From Nepenthes gracilis (Eukaryota; Streptophyta; Magnoliopsida; Caryophyllales; Nepenthaceae): a stretch of DNA of 64,000 nucleotides. This document shows positions 31,760 through 43,974 of the stretch, piece after piece. The translations under genes and the position numbers were made by a program. The notes under the pieces are model-generated. The model was not told the DNA's origin, made no database searches, and saw nothing but the letters and a program-made list of their open reading frames with translations. Every line of letters starts with the position of its first letter. Positions within the stretch are counted from its first letter, which is position 1. The stretch covers positions 9,158,592-9,222,591 of the forward strand of contig BSYO01000019.1 in assembly GCA_033239525.1 (NCBI GenBank), written 5' to 3'.

Positions 31760-33811
31760 TAGAGACAGAGGCGACGGGGGCCGCTCCTTAGGTCCCCCCA
31801 TTTGCTCATCTTCGCAGCTTTTACGTCTCCCGCTCTTAGTCACAAGGGCATTACCGTTGGAGACAGAGATATTAGGAGCGAGGACAAGGCGGGGTGAATC
31901 AATTGGACAAGCACTTGGATGGCTGTCCAGACAAACCACTAGGCCTATAGCCTCCCGGACGGAAACAGGGAAGATCGGGGTCGAAGGTCTCATCACTGAA
32001 TCTCTCGGATCCAAGACAGGCCCGTCTGGAACAGGAGGAGGGGGCAAGATCTCGACCTCAGCCCCATCGGGAGGAACGCCCCTCATCAAATCCATCTGAG
32101 AGAGGGATATGAATTGGGGCAGGTTCATGTGAGGGGGATCCGGTGGGGCCTCGGGCTGGTTAATCCGGAGGGATGAGAACATCGGACTCCATTTGGTCAT
32201 CATGATGGGGCTCTAAAGAATGCAGAAGGTATTGTTCGTAGACAAGGCCTTCTGGGCGGAGGAAGCACAGGGAGGGGCAGCACATCTGGCTGGAGATCTC
32301 ATGGGTGAGGCAACTTCCACTTTGGGCCTAGGAGAGACCCTTTTCTTAGGGACCTAAGAGGCCTTAGAATGTGGGCCCGAACCTCCACTCTTCTTGGGAG
32401 CAACACTCCGCGCCGCCGAATGTTGGTAACCAATATATATTTCTCTCGGTGATCATCCCGGGAACAAGATATCCGTTCGTGCGGATCTTTACCACATCCG
32501 GCCCGGGGGCTTCGCACCCATTCAACACATACTCTAGCGAATCCCGAGACGTTCAAGTTTTTCGATGACCGGGTCTAACTCCGAGGGTTTTCCAACCGCA
32601 CTAGCAATCCAACATAAACCCGGAGGGGTCCAAAATTCAACCGGGATCCCGAGACATGGAGATCCAAACAGAAAATGATTTATGCTCCTCACGACAAGAC
32701 CATTCCTGGCTTCCGGATCTTAAGGAAGAGAGAATGGCCCGCAATTGACCACGGGCCACTATTAAGACATTTTTCAAGCATTGTGTTAGATGAAAACGGA
32801 AGAAAAAGAAGCCCGATTCGTTCCCCGCTACATCTTTGTAACTCAAATCGCCTCCAAATTTTCCTAGTAATTGCATTAACCGCATTAAAGTGAATAGGAT
32901 TGCCGACGAGTAACCCACAAGAGTGGCACCCCGAGGTCCTCACCTTGTTGGATTACTTCCGGAGGAGGGGATAGGATGACATTTTCACCATGAGGAGAAC
33001 AAGGAGGAAAAAATTTGAGAGGAGACTTACCTCCAAAAGTCCTCCTTTCAACTACCGAAGCCCATGATGCATTAGACGGATCAGGGCCACCGGGCGGTTG
33101 CACGGCGGGCATACTTGCCTAAGGCGAATCATGATCACCATGTTTCGAGGCAGCACGGCGGGCAGCCCTCCCGGGACAGCGTGGCGATGATGACACTCAG
33201 AGGAGGTCTCCATGTGAACTCCATAGCCACACACAGGCGTAGATCGGCAGAATGAGTAGGAAGACCAATGGAAGGAGCAACTCGAATGGTAGCGAGACCC
33301 ATCGGGGCAGCGGGGGTACGGGAGCGGACCCGACAACTCCACCACCGACGAGACGCCTTCAACGAGCCAACAACGGGTAACCCATCCTCGGGAGAGAGGA
33401 TCAATTGGACGAGCAAGGTCGAACACTCGGGAACCGGGTGCGGTTCGTGCGAAACCCTATCAAGGTCACAATAGTACGAGGAGGAGGGGCGAGGAAGGGC
33501 CCCGGGCGACAAAGCCAGCCGATGGAGGAGAGACTCAAGAAGCGAGATAGGACCTCGAGATTAGAAAACGGTATATCGTCTCGGTCGGCCACCACCTAAG
33601 GCGGCCGAGAGAGGAGGGAAATCAAGCTCGGTCGAAGGCGAAGGGTGGAATTGGGAGGAGGAGGGCGAGGTCGGGCGGACGACGGCCAAGGGGTGGCGGG
33701 GCGTGGGAATGGAGGAGACGATGGGGCTGAGGGAGCAGGGAGAGAAAGTTCGAGGGGGGGAGTGGAGACAGGCTCAGAGAGGCAAGAGAGCGGGGCGGCG
33801 ACAGGCGCCAT
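31760..33811 (-). pseudogene. LINE-A2 ORF1 (DUF4283-type), degraded
   Basis: The start at 33,811 (MAPVAAPLSCL) is in the same CCATGGCGCC context as the other two copies. The order is a Pro/Ser-rich N-terminus, ASWASVVERRTFGGKSPLKFFPP (about 33,050), the DUF4283-like KIWRRFELQRCSG and CLNSGPWSIAGHSLFLK (32,700-32,870), ARVCVEW (near 32,530), a basic stretch, and a Pro-rich end with EILPPPPVPDG and GPKERPPSP. Numerous frameshifts separate the segments. ORF1 runs into ORF2 with no spacer, unlike the 3-nt gap in LINE-A3. Confidence 0.82.
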
Positions 33812-33994
33812 GGGCGCCGGCGAGGACGGAAGAAGGCGAGCAGGGCAGGATTCAAAATCGAGGGAGGTTGTTCTGCCACAAACAGCTCCTGCCCGCAAGG
33901 TTCAACACACAAGCCACCAAACTAGGAAAACAACAGTTTGGCAAAGGAAATGGCAACAGCACATGTCAGCTGAATTCCAGAGTCATTTGTACAC

Positions 33995-34086
33995 TTTTTT
34001 TTTTTGGTAAGTAAGTGTGTATTTTGGATTTAAGGGAGAAAAAAAATTTACAAAACCTATGTTATAACTCCAAATTTTTTGACCTG
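33995..34086 (-). mobile_element. 92-bp solo hairpin tail insertion
   Basis: TSD GAGTCATTTGTACAC at 33,980-33,994 and 34,087-34,101. It contains poly(T), GGTAAGTAAGTGTGTATTTTGG and the stem-loop only, truncated inside the second arm. Confidence 0.9.
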
Positions 34087-34257
34087 GAGTCATTTGTACA
34101 CCACAACCTGTCACATTAAGAAGGTTAGATACACTGCTACATATCAAAACGTATGTTTTTGAATTTCTGTAGCTTTCTCTCCCGATTAGGTTACTGTAGC
34201 TTTCTCTCCTGATTTGAATTTCTGCCCTGCCCGCCTCCGTTATCCCTGCCGGCGCCC

Positions 34258-36397
34258 ATGGCGCCGGTCGCCTCTTCTCCTTCTACACCCTCGGTTGCCG
34301 CCCTTCCACTCTCCCCTGACCTTCTTCCTGAACCCTCTGTGTCTCCTTCGCCCCCCTTCCAAACTCGGCCAGGCACCCCTTGGCCTCACGCCTCCTCCAA
34401 TCCTCTTGCATCCTCCCCTCCCTCCACCCCGTCGTCCGCCAACGATTTCCCTCCCCTGTCCACCGCCTCTCTTCGACGTCGTTCAAGGAGTCGTTCATGG
34501 TCGTCCTCCCCTTCTGTTGCCCCGCTAGCATCTGTTGTTCCATCTCCTCCCCTCTCTTCCTCTCCCTCCCCCCCGTTGTCCATCATTTGGGTTTCCAGAT
34601 CCCCGGCTCCCTCTCGACACCCCCCCTGTTGGATTCGCCCGCCTTGGCCGTGGCCACTGCTGATTCGGGCGGGCAAATTTCGTCGTCTGACCTCTCGCGT
34701 CCTGACGTTTCACCTTCCGTTGCTGTGTCTCCATGTCTTCTGCTGCCCGATTCTATTGGGGTAGGGGTTGTGAGCCCCTCAAATTGCCTCCTTTGCCCAG
34801 TCAGTCTCTCTTCAGGATCCCCGGGGTCCCCTGCTGGGTTGCTGCTCGGGTCGGGAGGCATGATGCCAGTTGCGGATATGTTTTCTCCCCTGGTGTCTTC
34901 TCCAAGCAAGCATGTTGATGCTTCCCAAAAACCTGATTCTGCCGGTTTGATTGAGGTGTTTCCTCAGGAGCCTTGTGTTCCTGTCTTGCCCAAAGCTGAT
35001 ACACCCCCTCGGCGTTGCTCCCCGTCTCACCCGCCCGGGCTCCTCATGGTCCTCCGTTGTCGAGAAAAGGGCTTTTGGAGGTAAATGCTCCCTAAAATTT
35101 TTTCCACCAAATTTTTTCGATTCGGATAATATCATTTTATCCCCCCCTCCCGAGGTCACCAAACAGGGGGAGGACATGTGGGGTCCAACCCTTGTTGGAT
35201 ATTTCGTCGGCAACTCTATTCACTTTAATGTGGTGAACTATATCACCATGAAAATTTGGAAAAGATTTGAGCTACAACATGTGGCTAGTAATGAAGCGGG
35301 GTTTTATTTCTTTCAATTTTCATCAATTTCCATGCTTGAAAAATGTTTGGCTATTGGCACGTGGACGATCGCTGGTCATCCGTTCTTCCTAAAACATTGG
35401 TGGCCTGGCATGATTCTATCCCGTGAGGAACACAAATCTTTTCCTACCTGGATCACAATTTCTGGGATCCCGGTTGAATACTGGACCCCGCTGGGCTTAA
35501 GCTGGATTGCAAGTGCGGTTGGCAAACCACTCTTTTTAGATCCGGTCACCGAAAAGCTTGAGCGGTTGGGATTCGCCAGGGTTTGTGTCGAATTGGGGAT
35601 CAATGCCCCTCGACCGAATTCTGTGAAGATTCGGACAAGTGGAGGCCCCGGTGAACTAAATGAACACCTCTGTGAAATCAAAATTGAGTACATTCATAGG
35701 CCGCCGCGCAAGGGCGGTCCTGTCTCGCGCAGGTCTAAGAATCACCCAATTAAACCTTCTTGGGTCCCCAAGCAGGGAGTACTTCCTCTGGCTAATTCAA
35801 CTTCCTCCGCTCCACCTAGGTCGCCTCCCCTCTTAAAACCTCCTGTGGAGGCTGTCACCGCGTCCATAGAAATCGTCCCTAAGGCCATAACGACCTCTAA
35901 TTCGTTTATGGCCTTACAAGTGGACAATACAAATGAATTGTCAGAATGCCCCGTTCTGGGTTCCTCTGCCCTGCCCTTTGGATGTGATCAAAATCCTCCT
36001 CCTAGTCATGTTGGTCATGCCCCTGATGCGGTGCACGTCACGACCCTTGCCGACCCGGTTTTGCCAAATGCCCATGACGGTATCGGCTCGTCCAGTCATC
36101 TACCCTGCTCATCTCCCCCTTGGGCCTGGTAGTCCAAACCGTTATTTGGAGCCACCCGGTTCGCTCCCTACGAAGCTTGAAAGGGCTTCCTCTGATCATG
36201 GATTGATTGAAGCACTTAATCTTTGTACTTCTTCCACCCCAGACCCACCGGCTGGCACCATCCATTATGCCTCTTTGTCGGGCCCCCCTGGTTGTGTGAC
36301 TAGTGGTGGCCCACCAACCAACATTGGGGTCCGTGCCCCCTCTCGTAAAAATAAAAAAACTCGGGGGTTTAAAAAGCCTTCCCCCCCTCAACCTTAA
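34258..36397 (+). pseudogene. LINE-A3 ORF1 (DUF4283-type RNA-binding protein)
   Basis: ATG at 34,258 in a CCGGCGCCCATGGCGCC context. Residues ~1-270 are Pro/Ser-rich. Then come SWSSVVEKRAFGGKCSLKFF and NIILSPPPEVTKQGED, followed by a nearly intact DUF4283-like domain: WGPTLVGYFVGNSIHFN, KIWKRFELQHVASNEAGF, CLAIGTWTIAGHPFFLKHWW, SFPTWITISGIPVEYW, GLSWIASAVGKPLFLDPV, RVCVELGINAPRP and LCEIKIEYIHRPP. A basic linker and a Pro-rich C-terminus ending RKNKKTRGFKKPSPPQP precede the stop at 36,395. Frameshifts near 34,640, 35,030 and 36,118 break it. The knuckle cysteines of zf-CCHC_4 are not visible. It is expected to bind its own RNA and accompany ORF2. Confidence 0.88.
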
Positions 36398-36400
36398 CCC

Positions 36401-39400
36401 ATGACTAACATTGACTGTTGGAATGTGAGGGGACTTAATGGGATTGTAAAAGCCCACGAAGTCTGCAACCTCATTTGCTCCTATAGGTGTAGTATCGTTG
36501 GCTTGGTGGAAACAAAGGTTGCGGAGAGAAATTCGGTGGCTATCTCCACTAGAATCAGACCTAACTGGTCCTGGTTTATGAATTACTCTTCATGTTCTGG
36601 TGGTCGGATTTGGGTTGGCTAGGACCCCAATCTGATTTCGTGCACCATTCTCTCCTCGGAGGACCAGGTCGTCCATCTTGATGTCCTGCTCCTAGAGGAG
36701 AATATTCGTTGCATTCTGTCCTTTATATATGGTGCAAATTCAGAAATTTCCCGTAGGCTCCTATGGGATAGCCTCCGCGCGATGTCTAACCATCCGGGCG
36801 ACCTCCCTTGAGCGGCCCTCGGGGATTTCAATGCTATCCGGTCCCCTTCCGAGGCCCTGTGAGGGATTTTGGCATAACAAAAGCTCGATCGATCTTGAAA
36901 ATTGTCTTAGAGACTGCGATCTTAATGATGTGTGTCATGAAGGCATGCACTGTACTTGGAATGATGGGCATGACTCTTCCCTTCGCATCTGAAAGCTTGA
37001 TCGTGTTGTCACCAATGGGCATTGGTTTGACAAATTTCGTAGAGCTAAAGCCCTTTTTCCCCCTCCCAGGCTTCTCGACCACTCGGCCTGTATTCTCATC
37101 CCTAATGGCGATCTCCCCAGAAAACATGGTTTTTTTCGGTTCAATAATTTCCTTACCAAATCCCCAAATTTTCTCCCTTTGGTTGCGATGCACAGTCGAA
37201 AGACACCAATGGCTCACCAATGTTCAAAGTTGGTGTCCGGACTTAAACGAGTAAAAATATCTTTGAAAATGCTCAATGTCCATGAGGGTGATGTTCATGA
37301 GGAGGTCATCCGTGCAAGGGAGAAGCTTGAGGCGACCCAATGTCAAACTCCCTCTAGACTAGGGAGTTTTCTTGAGGAGCGTCGCTGTAAGGATGCCTAC
37401 CATGCTGCTTTGGCCAAGGAAGCCGACCTTACTAAGCAAAAAGCTAAGCTAAGGTGGCTCAAAGAGGGTGACCAGTGCAATAAATTTTTTTTTAAGACTG
37501 TGAATGGAAACAACAATAAGAATCGGATTCATTCCCTCCTTGATCAAGAAGGGAATCCTACCAATGGTGTTGAAAATGTTCAGAATCTAATCGTGGACCA
37601 CTTTAGAAAGGCTCTTGGGACTGGCTGCACGTACGGTTCGGCTGATGCGATTCGGCTTCGTCCTTACATCCTTCATACTGTGCCTGCATCTCTTTTGGAC
37701 CCTCTTGTGGGCCCGGTAAGCGATGATGAGATCCGCAAAGTAATCTTTTCCATAGGTGACTATAGGGCCCCGGGGCCTGATGGATTCAGCTCCCATTTTT
37801 TTAAGGAGTCGTGGGATATCATAGGCCTAACTGTTTGTGAAGCCATTCATGATTTTTTCAATCATGGAAAGCTTTTCAAGCAAATGAATTTGACGATCAT
37901 CAGCCTGATCCCCAAAATCCAGTCTCCTCGGTTGGTTTCTGATTTCCGTCCCATTTCCTGCTGTAATGTCATATACAAAGTCATCTCGAAGATTATTGCA
38001 AATCGTTTAAAGATGACTTTACCTTATCTGGTCGATAAATGCCAAACGGCTTTTGTGGCGAAATGCCAAATCAGCTGACAGCATCCTCTTGGCCCAAGAG
38101 CTTCTCCACAAATATCATCTGGGTCATGACCCTCCACGATGCACTATGAAAATTGACCTCATGAAAGCCTATGACTCTGTTCATTGGGATTTCATTATCA
38201 ATGTCCTGACCATCATGAATTTTCCACCCAAAATGATAAACTGGATTAGGGAATGTATTACCACCCCCTCTTTCTCTGTAAATATTAATGGTGAAGCGGT
38301 GGGGTTTTTCAAAGGAGGCAGGGGTCTTCGTCAAGGTGATCCCATTTCTCCTTACCTTTTTGTTCTTGCGATGGAGGTGTTGAACGGGATTATCGCTTCC
38401 AAGGCTTGTAGGAATAATAATTTCACATTTCATTGGAAGTGTGAAGCGACTCATACTGTCATGCTTGCCTTTGCCGATGACCTGCTCCTCTTCTCTCATG
38501 CTGATGTCTACTCTATCCGTATCCTCAAGGATTGCCTTGAGGAGTTTTTTTGGCTCTCTGGCCTGTCGGCGAACACAAACAAGAGTGAGATTTTCCTTTG
38601 CTCTAAAGACCCATCCCTTAAGCGAGAATATTCTTGCGTCTTGGGATTCAAAGTTGGATCCCTCCCCATTAGATACCTCGGCGTTCCTCTAATATCCACC
38701 GGGGCTATCAATTCGGGGCCAGGCCCTCACTGATAAGATAACATGCCGCATCAAATCATGGAAAAACAGATGGCTCTCCTTTGGGGGACGCCTTCAATTG
38801 GTGGCCTCGATCCTCTCTTCTATCCACCTCTATTGGGCTTCAAATTTCATTTTACCCAAATCTATTCTTAACCAGATCGAATGCATTTTGAGGCGTTTCC
38901 TCTGGAATGGTTCTAAGGACGGGAGGGCTAATGCAAAGGTGGCCTGGACCGATCTCTGCTACCCTAAGAGTGAAGGCGGGTTGGGGCTTAAAAATTTGCA
39001 GGCACAAAATAAAGCCCTCATCTGTAAGCTTTTTTGGCGTCTCATGTCTAAAGACCCTGAATCGGCTTGGTCTTCATGGATCCACAAGACTAGAATCAAG
39101 GACCGGTGCATCTGGACCCTCAAAGTCCCTGATTCTGCCCCTTGGAGCTGGAGAAAGATCATGAAACTTCGTTCGTTCATGTGTTCACATACTATTAAGA
39201 TCATTGGTGACGGCGTTGACTCCATTATTTGGCATGACAGTTGGCACCCTGATGGCCCGCTCATTAGGGTTTGCACGGATCGCATTCGTATGGTCACTGG
39301 TCTATCCTGGGACAGCAAGGTATCTCAGTTAATCAGAGATGACCAATGGGCCTGGCCAAATCCTTTTGATCAGGAGGTCTCTAGTCTCGCTACAAACATG

Positions 39401-40024
39401 CCCCATTATCGGCCAAACAATGAGCAAAAGGACTCTTTGAGATGGGCTGGAAGCCTTAATGGTGTCTTTTCGTCTAAGTCTGCCTACCTCCTTTTTCACC
39501 CACCCAAATCGAAACCGAGCCGGGCGACCTGGTATGGGGCTGGCTTCCATATCCACGCCCACTCATTCACCCTTTGGTTGGCCATAAAAGGCCGGCTGAA
39601 TGCCTCCGACCGTGTCCACGGTGTTTCAACCTCTCACTCACTTGCTCTCTTTGTGATTCTTCTTGCTGAAAACCATGACCATCTCTTTTCTCTTGCCCAT
39701 TCTCCTCCTCCTCCGTGTGGACCTCTATCCAACGGATTGTTGGCATTCACTGCCATACCCCACCTGGTCCCAAAATATTGATTGGGCTGCTCACATGTGG
39801 AAAGGTAAGAATCACATTGCCCTTTCAAAGCGGCTCTCTCTGGCGACCACTTTGTTTATTATATTTGGAGAGAACGTAACAATTGTGTTTTCGAGAAATC
39901 CTCCCATCGGGATGCTTCCCACATTTGCTCCCGGATCTCAAACGTTGTTCGCAACAAACAAAAGGCCTCCTTGCCGGTGATGGTTGCCCTAACCGCTTTC
40001 TTGGTTAGGCGTTGGAACCTATAG
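36401..40024 (+). pseudogene. LINE-A3 ORF2 (endonuclease, reverse transcriptase, zf-RVT)
   Basis: ATG at 36,401, three bases after the ORF1 stop, so translation was presumably coupled. Endonuclease: CWNVRGLNG, SIVGLVETKV, LGDFNAIRS, HEGMHCTWNDGHD (36,410-37,080), damaged by a stop at 36,620 and frame changes. Linker: KAKLRWLKEGDQCNKFFFKTVN. Reverse transcriptase: YRAPGPDGFSSHFFKESW (37,760), SLIPKIQSPRLVSDFRPISC, KIDLMKAYDSVHWDFI, GLRQGDPISPYLFVLAMEVL, the catalytic FADD (38,470-38,481) and RYLGVPL. Then FLWNGSKDGRANAKVAW, and a zf-RVT-like region (KSAYLLFHPPKSK, HSFTLWLAIKGRLNASDRV). Stop TAG at 40,022. Frameshifts near 38,075, 38,715 and 39,650. Removing them from consideration, domain order and length are typical for plant L1. 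Confidence 0.9.
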
Positions 40025-40970
40025 AAAAAAAAAAAAGGGGGGTTTCTCTTGATGCATTTGAGGCCCCCGCCTTCTTGGCCCCGAGGGCATCTTTGTTGGT
40101 GGCCCTACATCATGGCGGCTTTGGTTGTTTATATATATAAAAAAAAAAGGTCTGTGCCCATTAAAAAAAAAAGCAGTCTGGTTTTCACGTGGGTGTTCTG
40201 GCATATTTTTCCCCACTCGTAAATCCTGCTACCCAGTGGTGGGTTTAGTCGAGTTGTTTTGTTTTGGAGTCGACATGGTGTCTTTGGAGTGCTCTTCCTA
40301 CATGAAGTAGCGGTTGTTGGGTTTGCTTGCTTCGAGGGTGGGAATTGGTTTGAGCTTCGGCTGGATTATATGCACTCAGCTCTGTTCCGGTTGCTATCCT
40401 CTCCTCGGTTGGTCTTGATGAAGCGGCCGGCTAGCGATGCCTCTCTATTGGATGAGACCACGTGTTTGGTTGTACTTCTATTGACGAGATTATCTTGTGG
40501 TTGCTATTGTTGGTATCTTTGTGGGGTCTCTCGGCTTGCGAACGATGGTGACCCAAGCTCCGCCTTGAGACACATGCTCATGGAGCAACTTGATTGTTTC
40601 TTTTACGATGTGAGAGTATAGGGTAATGAGGTCATATTCTTGGTTTTTTTGCTGGTGATGCCATCACGAAGTGTTTCTTTTGCATTTTCTATATGGAGGG
40701 TTGGATTTGGAATTGATCTTTGGTTGTTCGGTTTTAACTTGCTGCAAGCTTCATCCCCGAGTTGCGCGGCATTAGTCATTAGCATCCCCGCTGTCATGAG
40801 GTGGTGTGCTACTAAAGAATGATGAAATTGCCAATTGCGGTCGGGTGAGTTCTCGGAACAACGGAATGCTATTTGCTGTTCTCTGTAGCCTGGTGGTTTC
40901 CATGAAGGCAATTGGTTTCTGATGGAGCCAATTGTTTGTTTGGGAGCATTGGAAACAATCTGGCAGCACT

Positions 40971-41074
40971 TTTTTTTTTTTGGTAAGTAAGTGTGTATTT
41001 TGGATTAATCGGGAGAAAAAATTTACAAACACTATGTTATAACTCCAAGTATTTTGACTTAGAGTTAGATTTGG
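40971..41074 (-). mobile_element. 104-bp solo hairpin tail insertion in LINE-A3
   Basis: TSD AATCTGGCAGCACT at 40,957-40,970 and 41,075-41,088. Poly(T), GGTAAGTAAGTGTGTATTTTGG and the full stem-loop; truncated a few bases 5' of the stem. Confidence 0.92.
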
Positions 41075-41979
41075 AATCTGGCAGCACTCGGTCCTGCTGG
41101 AATTGATGCAGTATTGTTGTACCACTTGCTCTATACTTTTTGTGCAGTGTTGTGATCTTGCTCCTGGTTATGCTGTCAGGGGTTTCTTTGGTTTCTTGGC
41201 TCGAGAATCTGCTGCGGTTGTCGGCTTTGATATTTTACAAGTCATGGATTATCTCGAGATCTTGATCTGCGTTACACTATCGCGTACTTCTATTGAAGAT
41301 GATCTTTAAACTCGCCGCTTCTTACGTTTGGCTCTCGAGATGAATCTGCTGTGGATTTTGGAGTAAAATGATGACGCCTTGATGCCGCTCGCCTTGTAGC
41401 AATTTGCTGATCTGGTTTCTGTGCTAAATGTGGTCGTTGCACGGAGAGTTCTTTGTGCTTGTATAGGTAGCTGATGGGTCTGGACTATATGTTCTCTTTG
41501 GCCGATCTGTTTTTTTTTTTTTTGCTAAACTCTGCTATGACTTGTTCGTGGTTGATGCCGGCCTTGCCGATGTAGCATCGTTTCATCATCCGGCGGGGTT
41601 GGGCTGCTTGTGTGGTCGTGAATTGAGCCGGATGGCTCTGGAGGTCCTGGTTCATCGGTGTCGGTTGGCGGCCTTGATCGTGGTTGTTGGATTTCTTGAA
41701 GATGAACCTCCTACTCAATTCTGAAATTCCTCCCGGCTGGATGCGAGCTTGTGGAGGCTAAATGCTCGACCGTGAAGCGCACTGCTGCCGGTAATCCTCT
41801 CGATAAGATTGCCTTGCCTAAATGTCGCTCCAAGCTGCGTCCCGGTTTGGTTGATTTACCTTCGAGGTTAAGTGCCCTGCCTTGACCGAGGAGGTCTCTG
41901 CATTCTTGTCTCCTCTCTGTGTAGGTAAATGATGATAAGGACATGACCCCCACGCCCCTGTGTCGTTGGCTGTGGTTTC

Positions 41980-42834
41980 AAAACCCCAACATATTTCTTC
42001 TTCTCTGCCTCGAATTCTGGTAGTGTTGTGGATGGTCTTGTCCTCGACCGAGGTTGACGTGAAGATGAGACCCGTTCGCTCCCTTTTACGCCGGTGTGGA
42101 GAAGTTCTCTACCCTCTGGTTTGTCTGGGAAGGGCTGTAGGGATGGAGGCTGATTCTCCTTTGTCGATGTTGGTTGGCTGTGTGGGTGAGTGCAGCTCGC
42201 GGGACTCTGAGTGGGTGTTGGCCCCCTTGCCGATGACCACTGCCGATGCCCCGGCTCCTCATTTGATGAATCTGTGGATCCGGTTGAAGCTGATATAGGG
42301 CTGGGGATGTAAAGTTTGATGAGGATTCCTTCTCGAAATCCTCTTTGCACTCCCGTGCTCATCCCCGCTTGTGATCCCCGAGGTGGTTTATGTAATGAAG
42401 CCATCCTGTGTTGATGGTGATCTCCCTGTATCCTCACATGCTCACCGTGCTACTGGTCCGTCCGCTGAGATTGATCCCGAGTTTACTCCTGATTCAATCT
42501 CTCGGATTGTTCGGAAACATTGTTTGATTCAATCCGATCCAGCTGGATGTATTACTCCTACTTTGGAGGCCAACCGTCCAACTTGCTCGGATGTGGATTC
42601 TGCCGTTACAATGCCTCCCAATGAATCTGGGCATGATCCGGCTTTTCCCATTGTATACCTTGATTATGGAGCTGAGGACCCTACAGCAGTGACCCGTGCC
42701 TTCTCGGCAGCATTCAAGTATCATGTTCGTGGGAATGAGGACGAACTATTTGCTAGGCAGGCTTTCTTTGGGGGGCATCGTATGGCCAGGCGGCGTAATT
42801 CTGCACCCAAGAAAGCCCGGTCTCGTAAACTATG
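41980..42834 (+). pseudogene. Type B ORF1 remnant, C-terminal part
   Basis: The first half is frame-broken but aligns with the linker of the 5.3-5.8-kb copy (SSSLP, DVKM, TADAPA segments). From about 42,371 the frame is clear: IPEVVYVMKPSC, the conserved FTPDSISRIVRKHCLIQSDPAG (42,484 onward), AVTRAFSAAF, GNEDELFARQAFF, and the basic end MARRRNSAPKKARS before the stop at 42,832. The DUF4283 domain is absent through 5' truncation. Near identity of the C-terminus to the 6.1-6.4-kb copy shows this end is characteristic of type B. Confidence 0.82.
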
Positions 42835-43934
42835 AATTTCTGCAGCTGTTGGTACGTACCAGTGCCAACGATTTTGGCTGCTTTGTTTTGGTGTGGAACA
42901 TTGGGCTTTGGAGGCTGTTTTCACTTGGTTGGTATGAGCCATTGGCTGATGGCTGTGTATTCCTGTATGCTGATTTGAATTGGCAGCTGCGGGTTCTGAA
43001 TATGGGGGGTGCTCTGATGTAGTTTATGCACCTGGTCTCCTGGTTCTGTCCCTTCAGTTGGTGCTTTGTGCTATTGCGTGGGCATGTGATTGGCGGTCCG
43101 CCCCTCTGGTTTTGGATTTCTCTGCTGAGATTTTGTTTGCAGCTGCATTGTGTTCTGTTGGATGCAATTGCATTAGGATTAGTATTGAGCTATTACGCTT
43201 GAGGTGATTGGTGCCTTGGAGCTTAGGACTCTTTTGTGTTGTTCTTTGCTATGTTCATCACCAAGATGTTCTTCGCTGGTCTCGGAGCTGGAGCATTCTG
43301 CTTTCGGGCCTTGCCGGGCCACCGTGAGAAGCCGGTTTTGGATTCCGAGGAATCTGGTCGATGGATGATGAACTGCGTAGTTGTTTATCTGGCGATTGAT
43401 GCTTTTCGGGTTGCATGAGCTGGATTATGCTCGTGGATTGGAATGGTTGTTTGTTGGTGATGATTCAAAACTACGAATCGGATTGGTGGATTTCTCTCAC
43501 ATCTTGAAGTTTCTTTAGCTGCTGCATTCCCAGGGTTGTTACTGCTGCCTCGACTCGTGGTTGAGAGTTCTGCCCCTGCGACACCGCATAGCAGCTGGTT
43601 AGTTGCTTGATGTTCTTTGCCCGATCTTTGTGGGGCGTGGTTGGTGAGCTCTTGGACCGATTCATTGGGTGTCTTTGTGGGTCTGCTGCAGTGGCCTGCT
43701 GAGATTGTGGCCCTTGTCTCTCTGTAGATGGATTCCGCAGGCGGCTTCGGATTGGGCTGTGGTGAACCGGCATTCTGTTACTACTTGCTCCCTCGATGTG
43801 GATTTGCGCTCTGGCGCAAATTTTTTTCTTTGTTATGAGGAAATGTCATAGTTTTACGTAATTTTTGCCCTCCTAGAGGCCTTTATGTCTTTACTTTTGA
43901 TGTACTGTCCGCTCGGGGTATGCCCTAGCGTTTT

Positions 43935-43974
43935 ATGATTTATTTTCAGGTCAAAATACTTGGAGATAAATCAT
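43935..43974 (+). other. Tail stem-loop with paired substitutions
   Basis: Arms start ATGATTTA and end TAAATCAT, where most copies read ATGTTTTA and TAAAACAT. The paired changes keep the stem, evidence that structure is under constraint. Confidence 0.82.

Larger units (their letters stand above)
25762..33894 (-). mobile_element. LINE-A2, full-length L1-type LINE (8.1 kb, minus)
   Basis: Perfect 14-bp TSD GCAAGGTTCAACAC at 25,748-25,761 and 33,895-33,908. From its 5' end: ~85-nt leader, ORF1 (from 33,811), ORF2 (31,759 to ~28,156), an A-tract straight after ORF2 (28,139-28,155), a ~210-nt segment, a second A-tract (27,917-27,929), a (TA)n run, ~2 kb of non-coding extension, and the hairpin tail with poly(A) at 25,762. 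Length 8,133 bp, against 8,049 bp for LINE-A3 after nested insertions are subtracted. Both ORFs are degraded. Confidence 0.92.
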